From Capsaspora owczarzaki ATCC 30864 (Eukaryota > Opisthokonta > Filasterea): a stretch of 64,000 nucleotides of DNA. The stretch spans positions 558,001-622,000 of the forward strand of contig NW_011887295.1 in assembly GCF_000151315.2 (NCBI RefSeq). Direction: 5' to 3'. The position numbers and the translations under genes are program-made. Every line of letters starts with the position of its first letter. Position 1 is the stretch's first letter. A model generated the notes under the pieces. That model searched no databases and was not told where the DNA came from. It worked only from the letters and a program-made list of their open reading frames with translations. Below are positions 38,270 to 49,307 of this stretch, piece after piece.

Positions 38270-39440
38270 TTATTTCACAGGCTTGCGGATTAGCAGCGAA
38301 CAACAAGTCAGAGCGCCATCGGCTTTGGCACCCTCGCTGTTCTCCACCCGCACGATGGTGATGGCGGCAGAAAGGCGGTCGCAGAGCAATTGCTCGGACG
38401 CAGCGCAGCCAGAGGGTACCAGCAGCGTGTTACCAGCTCGCACAACGTTGGCGGCTGCGGCTTCGGGCACAACAATGCCCGTGTACGTGAATTTCGAAAG
38501 CTGCCTGATTGTCTCGAATGCAGCCAGTCCCGCTCTGCAAAGTCAAAGTCAAACGAGCACCAACTCGATCAGACTCAAGTAGCACAACACATGCATCACA
38601 TTGGTGGCAATTTCTGGCTTGGACAATCGCCGGCGACTGACCGATTGTTTGCAACGACCAGCACATCGGTATCGGCAAAGGTGACAACGCTCTTGAGATG
38701 CAGGCCCTCGATGACAGAGACGCCGTACACTGGGACGCCGAGAACCTCAAACGTGCTCTTTAGCACTTCGAGACCGGCGGCATTGGTTCGCTTTGAGAGT
38801 CCGACAAACAGCTCGCGACCAGTGAATAGAACATCTCCACCGTCCGTCAGAGCATCAGGATTCACTGCAGACATGTCGACGATAGTCAGTCCGAGGCCAG
38901 ACAAGACGTCCCGAACCGGCCTGGTCTCTGGTCGCCGCGATGGGGCGCCAGGCTGGGTAATGACAGCGGTCGCTCCAATGACAACCGCCGTGTCCTGGTC
39001 CCAACCAACAGCACACATGCACACACACCCCGTTGGCCATAGCAATGATCAATGCATGTGAGCGCTCGATATCAGGACAAAGGACAAAGACAACGCACGC
39101 ACGCAAATCCCAGCACTCACTTCAATGAACATGCAGTCCGGGCATGCCTCGTCCGCAGCCACCTCCAGCACTGTCGGAAGGATGCCCTTGAGTGTTTGGA
39201 CGTAACGATCGTGCTGTTCCTTTGCCTGTGAATTTCCAGGACGCCAACACAAAAGCAAAGAGTTTGAGTATTGTTTGCCAATTCTCGTTCCGTCCGCTTT
39301 GATCTCAACAAGCAGCAGCAGCAGCAGCAGCAGCAGACCTTGGCAACGTCAATGGCATGCTCGGGTTCGTCCATGCGCAATGCCTCAAAGAACGAGGATG
39401 GAACTCTGCGCACCACCGCCAAGTCGCAATGCTCTGTCAT
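38270..39440 (-). CDS. DDAH: Dimethylarginine dimethylaminohydrolase (DDAH)
   Basis: Exons 39339-39440, 39121-39225, 38642-38994 and 38270-38534 give 274 residues (human DDAH1 285). Key motifs are present: GAPSRRPETRPVRD, DGGDVLFTGRELFVGLSKRT (substrate loop), the catalytic His in EGLHLKS and the catalytic Cys in the C-terminal ALTCCSLL. The enzyme hydrolyses asymmetric dimethylarginine to citrulline and dimethylamine, linking arginine-methylation turnover to nitric-oxide control in animals. The ATG lies three bases after TTACAG and a poly-T tract, which looks like a 3' splice site, so an untranslated or short upstream exon may exist. Intron 1 carries a CTG/CAG repeat at its donor side (39310-39336). 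The gene is divergent from the PX-domain gene. Confidence 0.92.
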
Positions 39441-39647
39441 CTTCTGTAACAAAAAAAAAAAAAAAAAAAAACTGAGACTGAAGAACTAAGAACAGGTTTC
39501 GACGGTTGGCGGTTTTGCTTTCGCTGCTCAGTGCAACAAAACAAAGCACAGCCTCAGAGCAATAGTGCTGCAATACTGACCTAAAATTCGTAGTGTGATG
39601 CGAAATCGCTCTCTGAGCAGTCACTTTCCCAATACAAAAACTCAACC
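39441..39647. promoter_or_regulatory. Divergent promoter region, DDAH and PX-domain gene
   Basis: 207 bp between start codons, with a 20-base A tract at about 39451-39470. No named site was recognised. Confidence 0.4.
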
Positions 39648-42600
39648 ATGGTCGGATGGATGATCCATGTCGCCACTGTTGGCCTCATGCGCAATCCTGA
39701 TGGCAAAGAGTACATGGCAAGTTGTGACTCGTCTTGTCTGGCTAGCTGTCTGTCTGTCTGTCTGTGCTGCCGTGCATTGGAGATATGGCGGGGACGGTGA
39801 GGGGCAAAGCAGCCGAGCAAAAGCACCCGCCAAAGAGGACCTCCGCTCCTCAACCCATCCCAAGCACAAGCACAAGCACAAGCACAGGACATTTGGAAAC
39901 ACTTGGATCTGATCGCTTTGCAGATCCGAGTAGACGCGCTGGCCTTGTGGATTGCTCTATGGATTGCACTCTGCCGCTCACTCACTCGGTCTCTGTCTCG
40001 GTCTCTGGCTTCGCTTTGACTCACTCCTGCATCCTTGCGCGCGTTCATAGTTGTACTCGCTCACGATCGTCAATGAAGCGGACAAGGTTTCGTACACGGT
40101 CACGCGCCGATACAGTGAGCTGCTCGCTCTGCACGAATGGGTAACCCAATCTCTCACCGTCTCCTTTGAGCTACTGCTTCTTGCTTCAGCAAACTCATTT
40201 ACTGGTCTTATTCATGGACGTCTGCATGTACACGTGTGTATTCCAACACCTCCATCTAGATCCGGGCAACCTTTCCGACTGAAACCCACCTGCTGCCATT
40301 CCCGGCAAAGAAATCGTTCGGTCTGACAACGAACAAATCGGCAAAGTTTACGGAAGATCGCCGGCTCGCTCTTGAGCACTATCTCAAGTCGCTGTTTACC
40401 ATTGAGACGGTGGTCAACCATGTTGGCTTCCGAGATCGTCTGCAAATGACACATGAGGTATTTTTTGGCACAGTTTCCATATTGCTGGCATTTTGTGTTG
40501 TTCCGGTCTGTTTCCAACCACTCCATCTGCGTGTGTACTCTCTCGCGCTCTCTCTCTCTCTCTCTCGCTCTCTCTCGCTCTCTCTCTCTTTCTACTCAGA
40601 TGATTCTCTACCGCACCATGTCTGTCTGTCCCAAGTGCTGCATTCTGGACAAGAAAGGTATGCTGCTGTTGCTGAATTTCTGCACTTTCGACATTGTCAC
40701 TGCTGTTGTTCTCCTCTCATCGGCAATGTTGGCTCTTTCAGGGCTTGTTTGGACCAACGCTGTTGTCAAGCAAAGCCACCATACAGTCCACCTCGTGATT
40801 GGGTGAGCTTCTGAGTTGGTAATTGGTTGGGGGGGTTTTTTGCTGTTGCTAACTCCTCTTGTTTTACAGATGCACACTCCATGGATCGTTTACCCTCGAG
40901 TACAGTGCCAATGCCGATCATTTTAAGCGAGTGCGTACAGGATGGTAGAGATGGAGGGTGTGGATTGGCTTTTCTGACTCGCATTCCAACCTCATCAGGC
41001 CTTGATTCACTCTCTGCCTCGGAGCCCCACAGAATCCCTGCATGGGTTTATTGGTAAGAACAAGTGATTGTTGTACTACTATGGTGACAAGATCGCCGAC
41101 AACCAACAAACGCTGACTGGTTTGTTTGTGTGTTTTTGTGTTTTTTTGTTGTTTTGTTTTTTTGTTTGTTTTTTGTTTTGTTTTTTTGTTGCCTTGATCT
41201 TCCAGGTGACATTGAAAACATACAACAAGCCAAAAAGGCCATTCAGCTGTCCACTTCGTCGAAGAATTTACCGTCCATGATCGAGTTGTCCGTCTTTGAT
41301 GGAGAGCAACCTGTTTCCGACGACGATCTTCGCCAGCAAATTATCTTGCTTACATCCAGCTTTCCTCCTTCGCGTCAGGTACGTGGTAGACATCTCATTG
41401 ATCCATTGAACCGAGGAAAGTGGCAAAAGTGTTGAACTCAATTATTGAATTCAAAAAATCCTTTGCCCTGCTCCAGTTTGTGCTCAAAGTCAAGGGCGAG
41501 CTGGCTGCAGACATGGAACTTCTCAATGAAAAGGTCTTGTTTGTTGAGCGCACAGCTCCAACACAACCAGCCCCGCTTCTCCTCGATGTCTCTTTCGAGC
41601 GGTTGATGCTGCTCATCCGACTGCCAGACTCGTGCCTTCTCAATCGACGCATCTACCCTTGCATCAAGTCAGTCACTATTTGGCATGATATTGGACTTGC
41701 TCTGCTTTTGCTCACTTTTTTTTGTTTTTCTGCCTTGTTTGTTCAGATATTACATTCCCAAGGGCATGGAATCGGAAGTTGAAGGCGAAATCAACTCTGC
41801 GCTCGAAGAACTTGAGGTCAGTTCGGTGTCACTGAGTCGGGGAACCGGTTTCCTCTCCCAGCAATGCTCACCTCATTGTTGCTCTGATTTGCAGCAAGAA
41901 ATCACTGGCATTCAAGTCATGATTGACATCTGCGTCGAGCGGCCCTTCCCAGTCCTGACAAACATTATTGCCAATCTCCGCGAAAAGAGCTCGATGGTTC
42001 GCGTCGTAAACATTTCCATGGAGCGGCCTCCGCGAGAGATTATTGCCAACGTTGCGCTCAAGTGAGTGTTTATGAGTTGGGAAATCTGTCTCCATACCCC
42101 AATTGTGCTCACGCTTCCTTTGGGTATCTGTTTGTGTTTGCTTTGCAGCCCTGCGCCTGTTCAAGGAACTGTTGACATTAGCGAATTGTTAACAAATATC
42201 GAGGAAGACACTCGTAAAGACATTGTGGTTGAAGGTAAAAAAAACCTGAGTTTGACCTGCTCCGTTCGCCGCGAGCAACATCTGACGAGACACACAAAAA
42301 AAAAAAAAAAAAAATCCCTTCCTTCATGAAATGCAGAGTTCTTCCCGACAACCATGCTTATTACCCTGGAACCGCTCCTGTCATTGATGGGATGGGGCAA
42401 GTACATGCTCCGACCATCTCCAAGCTATGGGTAAGTGGTTGCATTCGTTGTCCTTGCTTCCGGCCTGTCATTGTTTGTCTCACCCCGCTCCCCCCCGAAC
42501 AACCGCAATCCAGATTTGCAACCGTCCTTCTCAACACAGACACGCTGAGATCGGTGCCGATTTCGCGTCTGATGGATGTGGACAAGTTCTACGAGTCGAT

Positions 42601-43058
42601 CGCCTCGCTGCTTCCCCAGCTCAGCGCCAACCAGGCAGATATCGGTATTCTGCTTGGTACCAAACTGCGCAAGGTACGTATCCGTTGCCAATACTTTCGA
42701 ATGGCGCGGGTGTGAGCTGGACTGGGCAGCCAAACCTTTTTCTTTCTTTTTTTTCTTTTTTTTTTGGTAACTTCCGTTTCTTTCCTTTCCATCCTAGATT
42801 CTCAAGACTTGCGCACGACCTGGCCAGCCAGATCTATTCACCGTCTTTGCGAACGACCAAGAGGCGACCTTCCTTTCGCGGTCGCAGGTGTGGATTGTGC
42901 ACCGAGAAATCGACTTTGGCGCGCTCGACCTGCAATACGTTGTGCGACCGTGTGTGCTGACCAAGCTGGCTCGCCAGCTCTGGAAGTCATTTTCAGCAAC
43001 TGATGCTGACAGTGCGAGTGCCTCTTCTGCGTCAGCCTCGTCCGCGCCGGCAAACTAA
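39648..43058 (+). CDS. PX domain fused to a radical-SAM-like (Tes/MJ0619-like) region lacking the cluster cysteines
   Basis: Fifteen exons: 39648-39716, 40051-40140, 40260-40457, 40600-40657, 40742-40802, 40870-40930, 40999-41053, 41206-41378, 41477-41667, 41747-41816, 41895-42061, 42149-42234, 42337-42430, 42514-42673 and 42798-43058. They close in frame to 597 residues. Residues 1-119 are a PX domain: TVTRRYSELLALHEW (Arg42/Arg43), PFPAKKSFG, and the long helix RRLALEHYLKSLF. PX domains bind phosphoinositides on endosomes. The rest begins YRTMSVCPKC (Cys129/132), then CTLHGSF (Cys160, His163), as in the N-terminus of archaeal MJ0619/tetraether-synthase radical-SAM proteins. It continues with IELSVFDGEQPVSDDDL, resembling the TGGEP region, and a C-terminal part with GWGKYMLRP and RLMDVDKFYE. 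The CxxxCxxC motif is missing, so any enzyme function is doubtful. Intron 1 has a GC donor. The family link is by eye. Confidence 0.8.
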
Positions 43059-43155
43059 GAACGCGCGGATTTCATGTTTAGGATTTGTGTGTGTGTGTGT
43101 GTGTGTGCTAGGAGTGCCTGAATTGTGCTCCATTCAAAGATTAATGTTCGTGTAT

Positions 43156-43771
43156 TCAAGCTGAAGGTGTTTCAGACTGTGGTGGTTGTGGGTCGTCGTC
43201 ATTTCCGTGGAGCTGAGGATGTGAGCAAACGAGGTGGCAGAATGAGCTAACGCAGCTCCAACAACCACGACCAAAATCCAACAAGCAAAATAACACCCCT
43301 TACAATGGCTGCTACTTCGATGGCATGCAATGCACGCATCATGTCGGCTTGTGCGGTTGGCGGCGTCTCCAGGTTCCAAAGCGTAAACTCTCGGAACTGC
43401 CCAGCAACGTCCAGCGTGCGAGCCTCTTGGTCGGTCAGTGCAGGGCGGCTTTCCCGCAACAACGCGCCAACAAGCCCAGAGGGCACTTGTGCTGTGATGC
43501 CTGCAAGCTGTCGACCACGGAACTTGGCTGCATGCACTGTGCACAAAACGGGGCGACGGGATCAGTACCGAAGTTTCCCGCCAAAAACCTTCGTCCTTAC
43601 CGCCATCTTCCAATCAAGTCCCCCCGTCCTTATTTTACCTCCGCTGGCGGTGTCTGACTCGACCAAAAAGTAGGACGAAATATTTGCCGGGCCATTGTGG
43701 TCGATCGAGCACGGCAGCGAGTGCATTGCGAGCTGCGCAGCTCGTGTGTTGTGTTCGACGGTGATTTCCAT
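43156..43771 (-). CDS. RNASEH2C: Ribonuclease H2 subunit C
   Basis: Exons 43639-43771, 43304-43536 and 43156-43212 join in phase to 140 residues (human 164). The family signature is clear: LAMHSLPCSIDHNGPANISS near residues 14-33, then AAKFRGRQLAG and VPSGLVGALL, and near the end FREFTLWNLETPP. This subunit pairs with RNASEH2B to hold the catalytic A subunit; the complex removes ribonucleotides from DNA and resolves RNA:DNA hybrids in the nucleus. The last exon codes for 18 acidic and Pro-rich residues. The 3' end is 97 bp from the convergent PX-domain gene, and the 5' end is 176 bp from the divergent TDP-43-like gene. Confidence 0.92.
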
Positions 43772-43947
43772 TTGATTGAAAAGTGACTGCGATCTGCGAT
43801 AGATAGAGTGCTTCCTATTTCCACTGTACAATGGAAACCCGGATTTGAACTCTGATCTGCAATGAATGCTTGTTCCATCGTTGCAATGCATTTTCCATAC
43901 AAAACTCAACGCTTCATTCACTCCTTCTTTTCCTTTTCCCTTTCGCA
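43772..43947. promoter_or_regulatory. 176-bp bidirectional promoter, RNASEH2C and the TDP-43-like/CCHC gene
   Basis: Two divergent start codons are separated by only 176 bp, so both transcripts must start inside it or within each other's leaders. Both encode nucleic-acid-handling proteins. Confidence 0.45.
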
Positions 43948-46900
43948 ATGTCTGCTGCTACAGTGCTCGTTCGCGATGACGCGCCCACCGCCGACGCCAC
44001 CGCCGAGCCCGTCGCCATCGCTCTCGAGTCTGACGGAACGCTCCTTCTGACCAAGCTCGCCGAGCGCTTTGCCGGTGCCACTGGTCTTCGGTCAGTGTGT
44101 GCTCTGCTGCCTTTCCAACGTCTTCCCGTCGTTTTCCTTCAACCCCCACAATGCTTCAACCCACTCCTCCTCCAGCCATCGCCTCACTTTCACCATCGCC
44201 AACGCAAGCACGCACTCTACTCAACTCTCGTCCAACTCGGCATTTTGGGCGCTGTGCCGTTGGTGGCTGGTTTGTCAGCAATCGCGATCTTACTTTTTTT
44301 TTTCTTTTTTTTTTTGAATGGTTGCTGGCTTTGGGCTTTGACACGCTGGTTTGTGTAGATTCCACCCTGAGGACGCCCCCGACACCTTCAAGACTGTGCG
44401 CCTGGAGAACGGCGCCTTGCACGCACCCGAAGGCGCTGCCTGGAAGCCCGTCTTCTTTGTCGTTCGCGCTGAATCGACTCCCGCTGTCGCTGCCGCCGCC
44501 GCCGCCGCTGCTGCTGCTGCTACTACTACTACTGCTGCTGCTGCTGCTCCTGCGACTGCTACTACCACCACTGCTGATGCATCGTCCAACGGCGCCGCTT
44601 CTGGTACGTGGTGCCACTGTTGTCATTCCCCAAGCCTCGATCGTCACTGACGCTGACATCCCCGTTGTTTGTGATTGTAATTGCGTACAGATGGCAGTGC
44701 TGGTGGCGTCAAGCGCAAGGCGGAGGATGAAGCTGATGACGGTCCTCGCAAGAAGGAGAACTGCTACAAGTGTGGCGGTGAGGCGTTCGGGCTATTCTCG
44801 TGAATGCGCACTGCCTACCTATCCGTAACTCTCACCATCATCCATTTTTGCGCGCTTTGATAGGCTTTGGTCACATCCAGGACTTTTGCCCTTCCCCTTC
44901 CGGCTCGATCGATATGGAGGGCGCTGTTGAATGCCACCTTTGCAAGGGCAAGGGCCACGTCAAGATGCGCTGCCCTAACAGTGTCCCCAGCAATGTCTGC
45001 TATCTGTGCCAAATGCCTGGCCACTTTGCTCGGTACGTTCACCCCATGTCTGCTACTTCAACGCCTTTTTTTTTTTGTTTTTGTTTTTGCTCACTCTCCT
45101 AATTTCCTCGTTTAATTCACTTCACCTCGGCTTGATTAGCGAGTGCCCGCGCGGTCGCGGTATGTAAATCTCACACTCTTCTTGTCGCTCGGGTGATGTT
45201 GGGCCGTTGTGTGCTTGTGTTTGCAGAGCGAATCCTCCGCTGGTTAGGTTTGGTTGTTGGTTTTTTTGGTTTGGTGCCTGTCCTCTTTGGAAGCCGTACT
45301 GCACCAGCGATATGTCTGCTTGTTATTGTGAAATCTGGTTTGGTTTGGTTGTGAATCTGGTTTGGTCTTTGAAGGACCAAATCGACGCTCCTCGTCCTTT
45401 TCTTTTTCCTCCCCCTTCTGCCTCTTTTGGTTGTGCAGAGCGCAGGTGATATTTGGATGAGACGCGCCAGGCCTGTCTGGGATGGAACAGAGACGCGAGA
45501 GTGCTGACGGGCGAGCATGGGCGGCTGATGATTTTGGATGCGAGAGTGACCAGGTTCTGAGCTGCTGAAAGGCGCGGATGGTGGGTTGTGTGTGCGTGTG
45601 TGTGTGCGTATTTCGTGTGTGTGTTGTGTAATGTGACTCTGTGTCAACGCGCGAGTGTTTGATTTGCAGCGAACGATTCACATTCGTGTTTGAAATTTGC
45701 GCTCACTTGTTGTTCTTGTTTTGTTGTTCGATTTGGGCATGACCAGCAGTCCATCGCTCTCCGTTTCTCTGTTCCGTTCCCAGCCGGTCTGGAGTGGCGC
45801 TTCCGGGTGTCCCGAGCTGCTTCTTGCGATGCACTTAGCTTTCCTTCTTTTTCCATCATTCTCGATCTTCATCTCGCGCCCATCTCCATCTCTCTCGATT
45901 GTTAGCTTTTGGCACTAACTCTTGTGAATCATTGATCTCTGGGCTTGTTCCACGTTTTGGACTTTTGGGCTGGCGCAGATCCCTACGGGTTGAAGTGAGT
46001 AGTCTATTGAACTTGTTTGTCGAGCTTGCCGCTCTTTGCCGCCCAATACTTACCATATTTTGCTCTGCGGTCCTTGGACATAGTCGCGCCCCCTTCGGCG
46101 GTGATTCACGTCTGTGCTATCGGTAAGCCTCGTTTGCACACCTGGGCCGATTTGTCTTTTTGGAACCAACAAACTAACCCTTCTCTTTTTTTTTTTTTTC
46201 GTTCGTGTTCCAGTTGCCAACAGCCCGGCCATCTCTCGGCCAACTGCCCCCGCGTTGCTCGTGGCGAGCAGTCTCTGAGCTCGTGCTACAAGTGCGGCCA
46301 GGAGGTAAGTTTGACCATGGAGCGTGCTTTTCAAGAAGAACCCTTCCGAGGTACTAGCCACCGTTGTCCCCGTGTTGTCTGTTCTTGTTCTGGTTGTTTC
46401 ATTCCAACCTTTAGGGCCACATTGCCAAGGATTGCAATGTTTGCTACCACTGCAAGAAGACTGGTCACGTCGCAGCCAGCTGCCCCGACCGCCCTCCGGG
46501 TGCTCCTTTCTCTGATCGCCGAGACCGCGATCGTCCCTACGACAGCCGTGGCTACGACAGTCGCACCGCCAGCGGCTATGGCAGCGGCTACGGCGGCTAC
46601 GACCGCGGCTATGATCGTGGCTACGACGACCGCGACCGTGATTCGCGTGGCGGTTACGGCGCTCCCCCGCCCAGCCGCAGCTACGGCGGTGGCTCTGGCT
46701 ACAGCTCTGGCGGCTACGGGTCTGGCTACGGTAGCTCCTCTGGCAGCTACGGTGGCGGCTACGGCAGCTCGACCGGCTATGGCAGCGCTGCTGTTGGCTA
46801 TGGCAGCAGCTCTGGCTACGGCTCGTCCGCAAGCGGCTATGGTGCTCCCTCCAGTGGCTATGGCGCGCCCTCGAGCGGCTATGGTAGCAGCTCCCAGGGC

Positions 46901-47137
46901 TCGTCCCAGTACGGCTCCGGCTATGGCGGCTATGGTCAGGCAGGCAGCTCGTACGGCTCCAGCTCGAGCGGCTACTCTGCCCCTGCGTCTGGCAGTGGCT
47001 ACGGCGCCGGCGCTGCTCCTAGCAGCGGCTATGGTGCTCAGGGTGGCGCTGGTGCTGCTCCGTACACGAGTGGGTACGGCTCGGCTCCCTCCTCGCAACC
47101 AGGCGGCTATTCCAACCAAACATACACGCGCCGTTAA
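43948..47137 (+). CDS. TDP-43-type N-terminal domain + six CCHC zinc knuckles + YG/S-rich prion-like tail
   Basis: Nine exons, 43948-44090, 44359-44603, 44691-44777, 44864-45032, 45140-45159, 45979-45994, 46084-46122, 46214-46304 and 46415-47137, close in frame to 510 residues. Residues about 17-86 follow the TDP-43 N-terminal oligomerisation domain: [22 protein letters not shown], then [16 protein letters not shown] and VFFVVRA. An Ala/Thr-rich linker leads to [10 protein letters not shown], placed like the TDP-43 nuclear signal KRKMDE. Six C-x2-C-x4-H-x4-C knuckles follow (for example [14 protein letters not shown] and [14 protein letters not shown]), as in CNBP/Gis2. The last 200 residues are RG- then YG/S-rich repeats ([20 protein letters not shown]), ending YTRR. 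TDP-43's two RRMs are absent. A role in RNA granules and RNA binding is inferred. Exons 5 and 6 are only 20 and 16 nt, separated by an 819-nt intron. Confidence 0.87.
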
Positions 47138-47374
47138 ATTGTTAAATGGAAGTGCTTGGTGTTGTGGTTTGCGTGGTTGGGGTTTTTTTGTTCCGTTGGG
47201 TCGATGTGTGGCCGCTCCGATTAAAATTTAGTTTGTTGAAATCGCGTAGCTGCTGTTCACTGAGCCATTGTTGGTTTTGATTATTTGGGTTGTTTAGGAA
47301 AATGCAAGTGACAGCTTTTTCAGTTTAATTTTTTTTTCTTGTTTTGTTTTGTATTACACGACAATACGTTACAC

Positions 47375-49081
47375 TTAGTTCAGCAACCACACTCCCAGCC
47401 GATTTATTATTAGCATGCCTTCGTTCGCGTATGGCACCAACTGGCTCGAGGGCAGCATGATCTGGCCGATGAAATCCGCTTCAGACATGTCCGTGGGTAA
47501 CTCTACACTCAAGCTGGTCAATCCCGCTTCGTGCACGTGTCGCGTCCCAAAAGCAATGGGATGCGTGGACTGTTGCGTGGCGATCAGGGAGAGGTTGGAG
47601 CGCGTTGGACTGACAACACAAGTTTCGTGATGTAGCGAGCGGTAGAACGCAGTAGTGGCAGCTCCTCCAACCTGCGGTTGCAGGGGTTCTGTTCGTTCCA
47701 ACACGACAAGCAGGGCCAGTTCTTGCGGAACGGAATAGGCCGCGTCCGCCGACAAGGTGCAGTCATCGACGTTGATTGCATGTGCGCGCATTGCGGCCCT
47801 GGAGGCGACGCGGTGCGACATCATCCATTTCGCAGAGAACGCAGAGTTGTCCTGTACCGAGCTCGCAACAGGCAGAACGTCGCCAGCAAAGGACAGCCAC
47901 AGGAGCGCGGCGTCCATGGGGTGCAAGGCTTCGTCGCCCGACCGCCAAGCAAACGCGCCAATGTGAAAGGGAGGCGATTCAGCACTCGGTTCTACGGAAG
48001 TTGGTGTCATCGCCGAGGCAAAGTGATCCAAAAAGAAGGACAGGTGGCTCGTGACAACCCAGTCAGCCGCCCGTCGCTCGAGAGCACGGCGCAGGTCAAT
48101 GCTGAAGAATGTGCGGTGGAGATTGTCCACGGCATACAGCATGTCATCGACAATGGTGAACGATGCGGGATACGCGATGGGAAGGGAGCCGAGGACAAGA
48201 TGACCCAGACCGGTCGCTGGAAGGAGTGTTTGCGGCAGCGAAATGACAGACACAGTGGCGAGATCGAGGACCTGCAGCTCTGTCTGGTATTGCAAGTGAT
48301 TGAGGAGATGCGGCAGCATTACAACATAGCGGCCGCGGAAGAGCTGCATCTGTCGTTCGTACGCCAGCCGCGCGCCCGTCGCGCAGTTCAGAATAAAACA
48401 TTGTCCCGTGTCCAGCTGCCACAGTCGTATGGTATTGTAGCATCTGCCCCAGTTTCGACCCGGGTACGCTGCGATTGCTGCAAAGCGATCTTCCGGGTGA
48501 GGAGCCGGATTGGCAGGCTCCACCAAATGGCGGTCGCGCGACTCGAACGCAACATTGCCGCCGACCATGAGAATGGAATTGAGCGCAGGAACAAACACGT
48601 AGTTTGAGTGCATGGCAATCATCGATAGCGTGCTGCATGGCTGGAGTCGCGCTGCGTTTCGCTGCCACCAATGTGAGCCTCTCAGATTTGCACTCGCATG
48701 ACTTGTACTCGAGTCTGCAAGCGTCGCCGTTCCGGTCGTACTTCCAGAATTATTACCATTCGATGCAGTAGTAGTGGTAGTCGTCGTAGTGGTAGTCGTC
48801 GTAGCTGCAAAGGCAACCGTCGCCTCGGGTGCAAGGAGCAGCGGTGCCAACTGCAATCCGCCCTTGCGCAGCAGCCGGTCGTTGAATCTGCGCGCACGGT
48901 CTGCGCGAACCGTCCTGCCAGCAACCTGCCAGGCACGCGCCACACGCTCGCATGCAATGATATCCGAGAAGGACGCGAGGTGGCTCAGCACAATCACAAG
49001 CAACTCGTGCGGCAGCGTCAGAGCACCCGCTTCTTCAGCTTGTTCTTGTGCTTGTTGCTGGTCTTGTCCCTCGTCACTCAT
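47375..49081 (-). CDS. F-box protein, likely SCF substrate adaptor
   Basis: A single exon of 568 codons from the ATG at 49081. After a Gln/Glu-rich head, residues about 22-60 form an F-box: LTLPHELLVIVLSHL, then SDIIACERVARAWQVAG. F-boxes bind SKP1 in SCF ubiquitin ligases. The remainder (about 500 residues) alternates short hydrophobic strands and polar loops, with segments such as YNTIRLWQLDTGQCFILN and FSIDLRRAL suggesting a degenerate beta-propeller, but I cannot assign WD40 or Kelch repeats. An in-frame ATG at 49225 would add 48 mostly Ser/Thr/Lys residues; I chose the downstream ATG because its acidic MSDEG start is more typical and the extension looks like leader sequence. A poly-Thr run lies near residue 90. 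It is divergent from the thioesterase gene. Confidence 0.75.
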   Translation of the reverse strand: MSDEGQDQQQAQEQAEEAGALTLPHELLVIVLSHLASFSDIIACERVARAWQVAGRTVRADRARRFNDRLLRKGGLQLAPLLLAPEATVAFAATTTTTTTTTTTTASNGNNSGSTTGTATLADSSTSHASANLRGSHWWQRNAARLQPCSTLSMIAMHSNYVFVPALNSILMVGGNVAFESRDRHLVEPANPAPHPEDRFAAIAAYPGRNWGRCYNTIRLWQLDTGQCFILNCATGARLAYERQMQLFRGRYVVMLPHLLNHLQYQTELQVLDLATVSVISLPQTLLPATGLGHLVLGSLPIAYPASFTIVDDMLYAVDNLHRTFFSIDLRRALERRAADWVVTSHLSFFLDHFASAMTPTSVEPSAESPPFHIGAFAWRSGDEALHPMDAALLWLSFAGDVLPVASSVQDNSAFSAKWMMSHRVASRAAMRAHAINVDDCTLSADAAYSVPQELALLVVLERTEPLQPQVGGAATTAFYRSLHHETCVVSPTRSNLSLIATQQSTHPIAFGTRHVHEAGLTSLSVELPTDMSEADFIGQIMLPSSQLVPYANEGMLIINRLGVWLLN

Positions 49082-49307
49082 TTTGCTGGGTGGTGAGTAC
49101 TTGGCTTTTTTTGAGCCTTTTTTTGTTGTACTGTTAGTGTTTGTGTTTACTTGGCTGAGCAACGTTGAGAACTCATTTGATGACTGAGGTGAGACTTTGC
49201 TGAGCAACAGTACGGCATTGTGCATTTTGGCGCTGTTTCATCACTGCATCATCTGTATTCGAGACACTCTTCCTTTGTTGACGAATATCGCTCGGATTTG
49301 CTCATAG

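Noticed and set aside
46017-47231. 404-codon plus-strand frame rich in Ala and Thr, and an antisense Arg/Ser frame
   Set aside because: They are out-of-phase readings of the YG/S-rich last exon of the TDP-43-like/CCHC gene, whose true frame carries the zinc knuckles and closes with upstream exons.
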